Shown here: positions 52,401 through 62,380 of the stretch, piece after piece
How positions within the stretch are numbered: position 1 is the first letter of the stretch
Layout: the number at the start of each line of letters is the position of its first letter
Translations under genes and position numbers: made by a program
Assembly (NCBI RefSeq): GCF_000003815.2
Contig: NC_049985.1
Span: 11,842,813-11,906,812, forward strand
Length of the DNA: 64,000 nt
Origin: Branchiostoma floridae
Lineage: Eukaryota > Chordata > Leptocardii > Amphioxiformes > Branchiostomatidae
Direction of reading: 5' to 3'
Notes under the pieces: model-generated
Database searches by the model: none
Told to the model about the DNA's origin: nothing
Seen by the model: the letters and a program-made list of their open reading frames with translations, nothing else

Positions 52401-55400
52401 GACTGGAATCGTGAGATATTATGCAAATGAGCGCAGCTGTGCGGTAGTGAAAAGGACCCAACATGAGAATATAGCAAAAATGGTCCAACTCTGCTCGACA
52501 ATTTACAACTGACCAATTCTTCTCTCAGAAACGTAAAATAAACATTAGCTACATGTAAGTGATTGTTTGTTAGGTTAACTGTGTGATCTTTAAGTGGAGA
52601 TTGCTAATCATTGAGTTAAAACTCTAATGTGGTCGTTACATTTACCTACACATGACTTACTAACGTCAAAAAGGTCTGTTATTATCCAAATCAACCCATT
52701 ACAAATGTTCATCCTGTGTGTGGTAACAGACAGTGTTGTATTTGTGAGTGGCTATGCCTGTATCTTTCTGAAACGGCAATTGACCGCTTTTACGCGGGCA
52801 TTGACCGGACTTTTTGACATGGCGCCATTTTCTCATTACCGTATTGCGTGCCACACTTGTTACGACTGTGGTGGGACCGCATGTAAGATGGATGCAAGTA
52901 TATCGTGCAACATTGTAGTCACATCTAAAGGTTCACTGTTTGTATGTAGTGATGAAAGACACACCCAATCGGTGCACGTTTCTTTTTTCACAAACTTTCA
53001 GTTACAATCATGATGTCATCTGTTAGTGTCATATCATAACAGACTATTGTTTATTTCAAGAGGTTTCTAGTAAACAAAGTTTTATTTTCTAAAGTCCAGT
53101 GAAAAGAGTCAAACAGTTTCTGCTATCCAGCAAAAAGAGTTAAGCCGACATAAAAAGTACAATGTACATTGTACTTGGAATTCAATGAGTCATATTCTTA
53201 CAAGGGAATGGGGGTTTAACCTTGCGTTATCTGGGATATACAAATGTATTGTCTTTTGTTGGATGTACATTGCAAAAGTACATCTCCTTTGGTTGTTGAT
53301 GTACATTGCAGAAGTAAGAGATGGTTGCAACTAACATCTGTGTCTGCTGTTGGCTTTTCTAACAATAATCATGCTGGCCTGAGAGGGCTGTCTATCTCCA
53401 TAGTGCTGAAGAGCTCTCCAATCCCTCCCAGTTTTAAAATTGGCTTCTAACTTGTCGTTCATATATATATCCCTGATACATTCAATGTTTATATCTTCAT
53501 ACAATGTTAATGGTAGGAGCTCTGTGATGGTACAGAACATTCAAGTCTAGGTCTGGTCCAAGTCCAGAGATCGGGTCCAGGTCCAGATCTGAACCTGGAC
53601 CAGATTATAGTCGTACTGTAGTACTGTATCCTGTTTTGGAGAGCAACACAATTGTACTAAATTGTTTCTCATACTTTCTCCTTGTGAAGAGACTTTTTTC
53701 TGCCACAGTCCCACAAAGTCACCATAACATGCTGTTCTAATTCTCGCCATACTCTGAATCTCCTCCACCATTATCTTGTAGGTTTTTATATGGAATGCTG
53801 TCCCCTGCTGAGGAGTCAAGTTTAACTTGATCCAGTGATCATGATTCCTGATCACTTATTATATTCTCAACCAGTTATTGATTTACACAACATGTCTTCT
53901 TGAGTCCTTCCCCAACAGGGAAAGGCCTCTATCTGAAGGATGCATACTGCCTGATATTAAAGTCTCTAATAGCCCAGACTTGGAGTCCTTCAGCAATATT
54001 ATATCTTGTGGTCTTCAGTCCTCTTGTTCTTTCTTTCCCTCCTATAAGGCAAAAACAGCAATTACAAGTAAAATTGATATTAGTTTCAATAGTGTAGGCT
54101 ACATTTACATGTGTAACGGTGATACTTTGATAGACAAAACGGATCAATACAAAAGATTTATGATCTAGATCATCTTAATGGATGATTCAGAAAATATGGG
54201 ATTGCGACACCCCTGAAATTTGTCAAGATGGTACATTCCAAGTAATGAATACTAGTACCCACCTGTTAAAGGCCAATCAGCTAGCCAGTTGTATATGGAC
54301 CAGGAAAATTGGCTATCTGTCCTCTGATGACAGTGCTAACACATCACAGCAACTGTTTTATCCATACGTCTTGCAATGAATGTTGGTAAAGTCATTCTTC
54401 CATGAAACGTCCTCCGGATTAACATAATATCTATCTCAGAAACATTACTTGATCTTTGGTTTGCTTCACAACTTGATTGCTGGAATTGTATGATATTTCT
54501 GTTAGTTACGTTCTTCTGATACGGTTCCTCACATGCATTTTGATAAACAGACTATAGCTAAACCCATACAATTCTGCATTTTCATCATTTCCAAGAAGTA
54601 AGAAGGCAGACCTAGATGCTAACTGTGACATTCATACCAACATGTAGCATTTATAAACATGTCATTGTTTGTGACCTGTACTTGCCTTGTTGGGCAAAAT
54701 GTACAATAATGACTCATTCATCAAAACTGTCACCTTGAACTTGTCAACTTACATATTATCTTGAGTTATAACATTTCACCAGGTGAACAAAGTACTGCGT
54801 ACCTGTGTCCCCAATGATTCAGTAGAGGACTATTCCATTTCAACAGTTTTTCAGGGGGGCAGGAACAATCGGAAACCCTTGAATATTCACCTTATCTACA
54901 TTCTTTATCTTAATTGTACATTGACCTAAATAGTACTAATCAACTTAACTTTTCCTGCCTTATAAACTTTTACAAAAATACATTATAACAGTAACATTGC
55001 ATTCACTTTCCTGATGCATATTGTACAATGGGACAGTCCAGACTGAACTTTAAATGACAGAAAAATGTAACCAACATGCAAAGTGCACAATCTGTAAAAC
55101 AGGCCACGTGAAACTCTCTGAAGTTGTTGACAACCTAAGGAACCTATTGCCCCCCTCCTCACATACAACAATGATCAACCCCCATGGGCCCTTTCACACA
55201 CATATTGAATGTAACGGTAATAACATCACTCCAGTTTAAAACCAACATGACGGCATGGATTTGTTTACATCTGCGTAGTGCCGTCTGCAAGTTCATTCAA
55301 AAGTTGGTATGCTATGCAACTGAAATTGAATTTTCGAAAACATTGACTGATCAACAGTTAAGCTTTCAAACGGAAATGCGCATTTGCAGCAAGTGTCACG

Positions 55401-55600
55401 TAACGTACAAATGATATATTGCCAGGCCCTGAAAAAATGGCGGACGAAAACCCTAACCCTAAACAGGCAAACCGATATTAAGGCGGTATTTTCTCTGTTT
55501 TAGGTCAGCAGTTCGCCAGGTGTAACACTTCTATGAGATACCTACCTTCCGAATCCTCCTCGGCTACTTTCTGAGGCGTCCTCTGTTTTCTGCGCCCCAT
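37446..55600 (-). CDS. C2H2 zinc-finger repressor-like protein with NuRD- and CtBP-type motifs (1208 aa)
   Basis: Probable sequence-specific nuclear repressor. Exons: 55600-55546 (18 codons plus one base), 41360-38879, 38535-37446 (stop); phases 1 and 2 close exactly to 1,209 codons. The start MGRRKQRTPQK resembles the MSRRKQxxP peptide that SALL, FOG and BCL11 proteins use to bind RBBP4/NuRD. Exon 2 has PLDLS (near 40370-40385), a CtBP-binding motif, and VKQEP, IKEE and VKTEE sumoylation-type sites. Six C2H2 fingers lie in exon 2 (for example FNCPECNKVIKNHVARHLKTH split over 20 residues in length) and seven in a tight cluster at the start of exon 3. After the last finger come imperfect repeats built on SYDTDKKEP. 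I do not recognise a vertebrate orthologue. The exon 1 link rests on motif, donor GTAGGT and phase, without transcript support. Confidence 0.8.
37535..37860 (-). repeat. Coding tandem repeats in the zinc-finger C-terminus
   Basis: Five to six copies of an approximately 16-18 residue unit with consensus (V/L)QN(T/I)SYDTDKKEP(I/L). On the plus strand it is seen as repeated GGCTCTTTCTTGTC(A/C)GTGTCATA. Copies differ by scattered substitutions. The unit is acidic-basic mixed and probably disordered. Confidence 0.9.
46755..46930 (-). repeat. Diverged SINE fragment
   Basis: Contains CCTCCATTTAACGTCCTATC and AAGTGCCTTACCCAAGGGCACAA, matching the body of the SINE at 2600-3053 in the same orientation. 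The tRNA-like head is degraded. Confidence 0.65.
49825..49868. repeat. Perfect 18-bp-stem hairpin
   Basis: CACCCAATTGTCGTCATT and AATGACGACAATTGGGTG are exact inverses separated by 8 bases; with one bulge the pairing extends to AGATC at both sides. Isolated in the zinc-finger intron 1. Confidence 0.85.
50430..50826. mobile_element. hAT-type MITE with exact 8-bp duplication
   Basis: Ends TAGGGCTGGGTACCGGTACAG and CTGTACCGATACCCAGCCCTA, imperfect inverted repeats, flanked by CTCTGGTC at 50422-50429 and 50827-50834. Inside, GGTCCAGGTCCGG motifs face CCGGACCTGAACCTGGACC, so the left part can fold. No transposase. Confidence 0.92.
53535..53612. repeat. Fragment related to the 50430-50826 hAT MITE
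   Basis: Carries GGTCTGGTCCAAGTCCAGAG and GGTCCAGGTCCAGATCTGAACCTGGACC, matching the self-complementary block of the element at 50.4 kb, but has no termini. Confidence 0.65.
55546..55600 (-). other. First coding exon of the zinc-finger gene (MGRRKQ peptide)
   Basis: ATG at 55600-55598, 18 codons plus one base, then donor GTAGGT. Phase 1 matches the exon 2 acceptor at 41361-41362. The ATG is preceded by CGCAAAA. About 110 bp upstream of the donor side, at 55434-55445, the plus strand has AAAATGGCGGAC, a YY1-like site. Confidence 0.75.
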
Positions 55601-57661
55601 TTTTGCGGTGTTTCCGAGCGCCGCAGAGTTTCTTTAAGGGCTCAGATTTAGGGTCAGGGATCAGCACCGCGAGGCATGTCGGGATGTTGTTAGTTATCGG
55701 TGTTCCCTGCACTAAACCAGGTCCGCCGTTTCTTCATCACCAGAAAAAGGATACGTGTTCCCATGACTTCCTTTTTTTTATCAATAAACGTCTCTCTTTA
55801 AAAAATTGAGGATGGACCGTGAGGACATTGCGTCGAAATGCATCGCATTTTAATGAAGTTCGCTTACCAAGTTTGAATTTCCCTCTCTACCTCACATGTA
55901 TTCTTTCTGTCCTTTAGTAGGGTTGACTTTCGTCTGAGTTAAAGATTTATCCTTCTTGCCATAACGTTACCCTGTAGTCTTCCGTAGTTCATTTCATTAA
56001 TTGATAAATACTAAAATAGCACCTAAAATGGCAATCAACAAGTGGTCTTAACATTAGATACCGCAGATTTATGATTTTCGTTTGTCATCTAGTCATTCGT
56101 TTTGATATCCATCCATGTCAACGCAACAGTATGTAAGTTTTTTTAGACTTTCAAAATGTTGAGTTTCCTTTCATCTAAAAAATACGTTGCATGTCAGCCT
56201 CTCATTGACAACTGCGACAGTCTGAAAACTACACATGTACACACACACACTAAGACCACAAAGTGCCACCAAGGCACCTACATGCTTGTGAGTCGCAGTC
56301 GGAGAAGAATGTACGAGTGCCGCCTGAAAGAAAACTTTTAATGAAAAGTCCGATATCTGATCCTTTTGTTGTATGGCAAAACCTACCAAAAAACGTAATT
56401 CTATTAATAACATTGATTTTATGAAATATTTTCAATATCATCCACTTCCCAATGAAAACAGCAATGCAAATAGCGTCATTCGGAGGTCATAGTATACTGT
56501 ATGTTGATAAGCGATTCAGGAACCTTTAGCAGCAACGCCCTCTCCCGGAATACCAGCGGCTTACATCACATCTGAGGGTGCTTAATTAGGGTTTGAAAAA
56601 TCAGTATTGTGTTCCAAATCGTCCTGAAGAACATAAACGGTGTCGGGAGGTAAGGATTTTCTCTCTCTGTCTTTTTCTATATTTCGACCAAAGTGACCCT
56701 ACAAATACAGTTTAAAAGTAAAAGTGGAATGCGTCGGGAATGCTTTTTCAACATCATATTGTAATTATGCAATTTTACAATAAAAAAAAGCTAAGCTAGT
56801 GACGGAATGTTTTTGCTTAAGTCGATCGGGTACCCGAAGACGCAGCAGATCTTTCCTAAGAGACCGCAGTGACAATTTTACATTGTCAAATAGGTGGCGT
56901 TCTTTCACTGCTTGACTGTTAAGTATTTCCATAGAAGAGATGTTTTTTCTTTGTGTCGCAATGTTGGACAAAATATTTGACAAAAAGTTGCAATACGTTC
57001 TGCATCAATACAGATAGCTTTCAGTCTAATTAATATGTTAAGAATGAAATTGGTCAAGATAGACTCGAGAACATGTCCGGCCAGTCTTTGTTGAAAGGAC
57101 TTGCACCGCAATGCTGGCCTGATTCCATTAACGTTATCAGTCAGTCCTTGTTCGTCCAATCATTTGGTTTTCGTAGCTTTACTCAATCCGATTGACGCTA
57201 CACGAATGGCTAGACGCCGTGGAAAGTACTACAAATCCATCAGGGAAAGGGCGAAAGACATGTTTAATTTTCTTCTCAACAAGTCTACGTGTGCGCTGTC
57301 TTGTAGCACTCCGGCCGTGTGCTCCTCGCCTCCTCTAACTGAACCATGCGCACTCGCCTGTATCCATAACACTTAGCTGATAACGTCGCTTCTTCTAGTC
57401 CGTCGCATTTGTTGAATTGAAAAGACGTGCGGACAGAACTTTGCACTATTTCAGCGATTGCCGTGAGTTCCTACGTGACAGGAAAGTTAATGTGATATCT
57501 ACTACTCCGGAGACTTGATTATCACACCCTACCGTGTATCGACTGAACCCATCCGCCCGGGACTTCCGGAACAGAAGGTTATTTTCACTTCATCTCGCGG
57601 TAAAATAAAATCAATTCCTTTACGCGACTTCCTTACGCACATCAATTGTTGCTTTCCACAT

Positions 57662-58656
57662 AGGCGGTAGGCCATCGAGTTTTTGTTGAAATCAGTATTA
57701 GTTTGCTGTAATAAAAATCCTACTCTAATGAACTCAAAGTGTGTAGTCGTTCCACCATGGGATTCCCGAGAATCATACACTATATCAAACATACACTGTG
57801 TACTCGGTCCACTGAAACATTCCCGAGAATCGTCATCAGTTACACACACCGTGCACTCGGTCCACGAAAAGATTCCCGAATCGTAACGTTACACTTGCAC
57901 ACACTGTGTACTTGGTCCACGGAAAGATTCCCGAGAATCGTACACTTAGCGGTTACACGAACTGTCGATTCCAAAGAATCGAACAGTTGCCGAAATCACC
58001 CGAAGTTTGCCGAACACCGACTTCCGAACGCTTTGGTGTTAGGAACAATAATGAATAGGTAGGAAACGCCGTTTCAAAAGCCCTTGTTTTCGGCGAAAGG
58101 CCGCAATGAAATAAAACGCGTCGATACTACTTATTATCTGGGTGTTACTTACTAGCTATGTGAGATTACTTGGGACACAACACCTAATAATAAAGAAGAT
58201 ACGCAACATTTTGTAAAGTCCGATTTCCGGGGAACAGCGTTACCAGCAGTACTATATCTGGCCGCTAGAGTCGCTGCTGCACAAGACTATTACATCATTG
58301 CTAGCCAATCAGAGAGACGCGAGACTCAGATTTCCCGCCAAAGATTCAGTGAACCAAGTACACACCGCGTGTTTTATAGTGAAATAGTGTAGTGTATGAT
58401 TCTCGGAAATCTTTTAGTGGATTGAGTACACAGTGATGTCAATGATTCTCGGAATTCTTTCAGAGAGAGTGTGTCAATGTATGATTCTGGGGACTTTTTG
58501 AGAGGACCGAGTACACTGAGTGTGTGGAAGTCAGTGTATGATTCTCAGGAATCTCTGTGGAACGAGTACACACTGTTTGAGTTCATAAAGTCTGATTTTA
58601 GTGCGACAAAGTACATGTAATACTGATTTCAACAAATACTCGATGGCCTATCGCCT
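57662..58656. mobile_element. Fold-back element of about 1 kb
   Basis: Starts AGGCGGTAGGCCATCGAG and ends CTCGATGGCCTATCGCCT. Each arm of roughly 300 bp continues inward with TTGTTGAAATCAGTATTA and its inverse, then a block of near 60-bp tandem units containing GATTCCCGAGAATC (left) or GATTCTCGGAAATC-type (right) and GTGTACTCGGTCCAC or its inverse. The unique middle spans about 58000-58370. No transposase frame is recognisable. Confidence 0.8.
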
Positions 58657-58974
58657 TTGGTCAAACCAGCCACGTTGAAAATTATTCTCATGTAAAAGCC
58701 GAGAAGTCCCAGATCCACCATAGAACCGTGGTTCTAACTCACTTTTCCTGCTGGTCACCCCTATTGGTAACGCTCTTGCCGGGTAGCATTTCCTACCCAG
58801 TCATTTATATGTAGTTAGTGAAGTTAGCCCTCTTGGCGGTTCATCGGTTCGAGCAGGGCTTCGCGAACGCGTTCGAGCAAACTGCGAAACTGTTCTACTC
58901 CCGTCGGCCTTTGCGTGAACTATCCCGTGATCTAAATTTAGAACGACGCAGCAAACGGAGCTCGGCGTACACAG

Positions 58975-59120
58975 TGCGTCTTTCAAGCTCAGCATCTTGT
59001 TTACTATTTGATTTAATGGACTGAGTACACAGTATGGTATTACTATATACAGTGTGTGTTGAGTACATACGTACAAAGATAGCAACAGCGATTTCAACAA
59101 AAACTCGATGGCCTATCGCC
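58975..59120. repeat. Extra right-arm fragment of the fold-back element
   Basis: Ends GATTTCAACAAAAACTCGATGGCCTATCGCC, split here as GATTTCAACAAAAACTCG and ATGGCCTATCGCC, the same terminus as the element ending at 58656, preceded by the same GAGTACACAGT-type units. It is either a second truncated insertion or a duplication of one arm. Confidence 0.7.
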
Positions 59121-59546
59121 CATGCTTTCCATTGATTCTCTGCGTGACATCTACGTTCTAGAGAAGCTGATAGTGAGTTCGTACTCAAGCAAGAAAGATC
59201 TGATATTTTCAGGGTTTTTTTTGTGAATTTTTTATTTTATTCATTATGTTTCAGTTCTCACAGATTGTGTTTAATGTATTTGCCCATTGGCTCACATAAG
59301 GCAACAGACATACATACAGTAGGAAATAGAAGACAGGGAGCGAGATAACCTTTTCTGGGACCTTTGACCTAATTTCCTGCCAATGTCCTCGACGTGCATA
59401 GCATGTGAAAACCAGTCTGGGGGGAGGGGAATTTTCCAATTCGACCTTCACATCCTGTCAGTCTATGGTGCCATTCTTATGTCACTCTACTTTATAGAAA
59501 TAAGTACGAACACACGATCAAACAAACAAACAAAGACACACCAAAA

Positions 59547-60390
59547 ATGAAACCTCCGTATATGGAAATAATCAGCGTCATTTTTGGAAGAATTGCTACA
59601 GCTGAAAAAGATAATATTCAGGTAAAAAATCTTTGCTTTTAATGGGTGTAATTGTTTCTTTTTGTTGTTGTCGCTGTTGTTGTAAGTTTTCATTCTATGT
59701 TTTGCTGCTCATAAAGACAAGATGTTGTCCGAAAGTAAAGAATAAAGAACCTACAGGTAAGCTTAAAAACGATGCACAATGGAAGTCCGAAGGAAGTTGG
59801 GATTTCTCTGAAAGTTGAGAGCAAAGAAACTTCTGTCAACGGATTCAAGAACAGTATCGACAGACACACAGGCTGCATTTAACGGAGACTGCATCTAACA
59901 AGGCATTGGGAACCTATGAAGTTCAGGTAAGTTCAGGTATAATCATAATTAAGGTTTAAAAGAACGTCCATACCATCCACATATCAAGGACGCAATAATG
60001 CTCCTCTCTCCATAGGATACATATGTAGTAGCACATCCTTTCGACAAGAAACATTGCCTTACAGCTATGAATAATCGGTCCTTTGAATCATTATATTTCC
60101 CAAAGTGTACAACGTTCTTGGGAATAAAGTTTGAACACCACAAAGGGCACAAAACACTATTTTTCACCATCAATAATTCCCAGACGGTCGCAAAAATATC
60201 ACCCCACGTGCCTTTGAGACTGAAATATTTGTGGGACCGATATATCATAACACAAAATATCGACAGGTTTTGTCTCTTGGTATTTTCCAAGATGAGTGAC
60301 CTTATGAATTATCGCGATTTGATTCTCAACGGGAGGTTCATAATATCGGTTTGCAAAACCCAAAATCTATTGAATCAAACCCTGATGTAA
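59547..60390 (+). CDS. Unassigned 4-exon gene model; possible interleukin-1-like beta-trefoil protein (198 aa)
   Basis: Exons 59547-59621, 59716-59755, 59820-59926 and 60016-60390 use GT-AG borders; phases 0, 1 and 0 give 199 codons with the stop. Exon 4 alone is 124 residues, open from a good acceptor (CTCTCTCCATAG) to TAA. No signal peptide or membrane segment. Conserved-looking core: CTTFLGIKFEHHKGHKTLFF, a strand-turn-strand pattern, then LLVFSKMSDLMNYRDL and NGRFIISVCKT near the end. By eye the last 40 residues line up with the C-terminal strands of IL-1 family cytokines, where FES.....(W)YI.T occupies the same spacing; the match is of pattern, not of identity. Exon 2 could instead start upstream at about 59689, and the exon 3 acceptor (TTGAG) is weak. 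Treat the model as plausible and the fold as a hypothesis. Confidence 0.45.
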
Positions 60391-60936
60391 TTAACTGGAA
60401 CCCACTTCGACACGGATGGTTGTCAAGATAGGAACCGATTCTACCCAAACTAGTACTGTAAGGTCATGTGCGCAAAAAAACAAAGGGAATACATTTTACC
60501 TATGCCCTATCTAGGTGGTAGAAATCTGAAAAAAAATCCCTTTGAGATTACGATCTAACAGTATCACGGATTCTACCGGTAGAGATCGAGATCGGAATCT
60601 CTCAGGGTGGTTCCTCATTTATAAATCCTAAATTTCCAGTCCATTCATTGATCTATGAGGACATAAATGGAATATGTAGTACATATATACTCGTAAATGT
60701 AGATATCAATTCTATTAATCTCCCTGCGTCGGGCGATTTTGAATAATAGCTACAATAAATGTATCGGCCTATCTTGATAATAGTCCATTCGGAACTGTAT
60801 TCGCTCCACGGGCTGGTTGACAAAAGATGTAACGTTACTATAGCTATGCAGGATAGCCCTGTTGCCTAATGGTTTGAAACCTTTTCAAACATCTACTGGG
60901 TTCTTTCATGTGTGTATATGTTACATTTATACACAG

Positions 60937-61066
60937 GAAAAACGCAATAAAAAGTTAAATCCCTGCTGTATTACAATGTTGAATTTCTGTGATAGTTTTA
61001 TGTCAGCATCTCATAAAATATCGACTAAACAGGTAGAAAATGGTGATATCAATGATTTGCCCTCAG
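60937..61066 (+). pseudogene. Isolated exon-like segment, possible relict or paralogous exon
   Basis: Acceptor TTTATACACAG, 43 open codons plus one base (EKRNKKLNPCCITMLNF...), then donor GTAAGC in phase 1. Exon 2 of the upstream gene model (59716-59755) also has a CC near its start, a Lys-rich character and a G|GTAAGC donor in phase 1. No matching first or last exon was found, so a broken duplicate or an exon of a gene extending beyond my recognition are both possible. Confidence 0.25.
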
Positions 61067-61184
61067 GTAAGCCACGTGACTGGATCCCAGAAGTCCTAAC
61101 ATTTCGAAGCAAAATAAAGCCCATTGATTGCACGAAACAAGAGGACATCCATCAGACCGTTAGAACGAATAGAAATAGGGCAAG

Positions 61185-61426
61185 CTTGTAACCGATATTC
61201 AGTAGAGTACGTGGGGAAGGATAACCTCAAGCCAACCGTCCACACTGACGCCACATCTTCAGAAAAGACGCTGGAGCCGCACGTTCCCCGTTTAGGAACT
61301 TTATTCGAACCAACACAACAACAACCAATAATGTGGCTCCATCGTCTTTTCTGAAGATGTGGCGTAAGTGTGGACGTTTGGCTTGAGGTTATCCTTCCCA
61401 AGGTACTCTCTTGTAACCGATATTCA
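61185..61426. mobile_element. Hairpin element flanked by an exact 17-bp direct repeat
   Basis: CTTGTAACCGATATTCA occurs exactly at 61185-61201 and 61410-61426. Between them, arms of about 78 bp (61204-61282 and 61332-61409) are inverted copies: AGAGTAC, GGGAAGGATAACCTCAAGCC, CCACATCTTCAGAAAAGACG and their complements. The loop is about 50 bp. Confidence 0.9.
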
Positions 61427-62144
61427 TTTTGAAAACTTACCGCCTGGTGGATCGAACACACCAATTTGGTTAAAAAGTGAAGGATGTGGTGCCCTTGTGG
61501 ACATATCAATATGTACATCCAGCACACGTTGAGCCTCAAGCCCTGGGGATCTTGTTGTATTCAGTTTTCATTCCATCTATAGCTACGGTCTCTTGTTCAT
61601 AATTGAAGACGACTCAAGTTTTGACAATGTTATCTAAGCTAGCTTTACTGTCCAATTTCTTTGACTTCTTTCAAAACCCCAAAGGAGCGAAGACAATTTT
61701 GGAAGGAACGGTTGGCAATGGTCTGTTTTCGACTGTCGCCGGGGAGTCTAGTGAAGTCATCAATGCAAGAAGCGATGTCTTTTAAGCTTTTAGGAAGTAA
61801 AGGAAGCAGAAGGAATGATGTAGATAGCTGGGGGAGCTATAATAATGTTTCCATGAAGACTGAAGTTTAGAATATATCTCGTAGAAACAGCTTTACCCGC
61901 GTCAAAGGTTCTCTCAAAGGTACGCACCACATTACGACGTTCGCCCTGGAGTTACACTTGGTGATTATGTCCCACTTTTACTCAACCAAATGATGCAACT
62001 GCCGGAGGACTTTTACACTACCCATCATCTACTTGACTAGCGGATTTGTCATGTCACTTTGAAATTACCGTTATGTCCCATTAAACTTCAGGGCACATGT
62101 TCAGTCTGTATGTCCAATGAAATACATAGTATTACCTTGCCCCA

Positions 62145-62380
62145 CTAAGTATGTGTGTGTATGTTTGTTTGTTTATGTGTGTGTGTGTTTGTGTGTGTGT
62201 GTGTGCGTGATTCCGTATGTGTGTTCGTGTATACCTGTGTTTTTCCCGTACCCTTGTTCCAGTGTGTGTGTGGTTGGTGTGTGTGTGTGTGTGTGTGTGC
62301 ATTCGTGTGTGTGTGTGTGCGTGCGTTTGTGTGTGTGTGCGTGTGTGTGCGTGTGTATAACCTTGCATGTGTTCGTGAAT
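62145..62380. repeat. (GT)n-rich microsatellite tract
   Basis: Several runs of GT/TG broken by GTGC and TTCG, giving Val/Cys-rich or His/Thr-rich spurious frames on the two strands. Confidence 0.92.

Larger units (their letters stand above)
41361..55545. other. Large first intron of the zinc-finger gene
   Basis: 14.2 kb with no supported coding exon on either strand. It contains a SINE-like fragment (46755-46930), a perfect hairpin (49825-49868), a hAT MITE (50430-50826) and a diverged relative at 53535-53610. A donor-like CAATG|GTAAGT on the minus strand at about 45233 could end an alternative untranslated first exon, but nothing else supports it. Confidence 0.6.
55601..59546. other. Intergenic: zinc-finger promoter side and fold-back repeat
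   Basis: The first few hundred bases should hold the zinc-finger promoter. A donor-like GGGAG|GTAAGG at about 56650 on the plus strand could close an untranslated first exon of the downstream 59.5-60.4 kb gene, but this is weak. Most of 57662-59120 is a fold-back repeat complex. Confidence 0.5.

Noticed and set aside
52627-53013. 128-codon plus-strand frame with several Cys
   Set aside because: No domain, no splice support, and lies within a transposon-rich intron.
53160-53320. Palindrome GTACAATGTACATTGTAC and repeated GATGTACATTGCA(G/A)AAGTA as a regulatory array
   Set aside because: ATGTACAT-type palindromes occur all over this AT-rich window and look like background.
55447-55464. CCCTAACCCTAA, a vertebrate-type telomere motif
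   Set aside because: Only two units; too short to call an interstitial telomere.
56560-56655. Plus-strand GGGAG|GTAAGG donor as a 5' UTR exon of the 59.5 kb gene
   Set aside because: A single splice-like motif without conserved sequence; kept only as a remark.
59949-60290. 113-codon minus-strand frame opposite the cytokine-like last exon
   Set aside because: The plus strand has a better acceptor, in-phase upstream exons and a more protein-like hydrophobic pattern; the minus frame has none.
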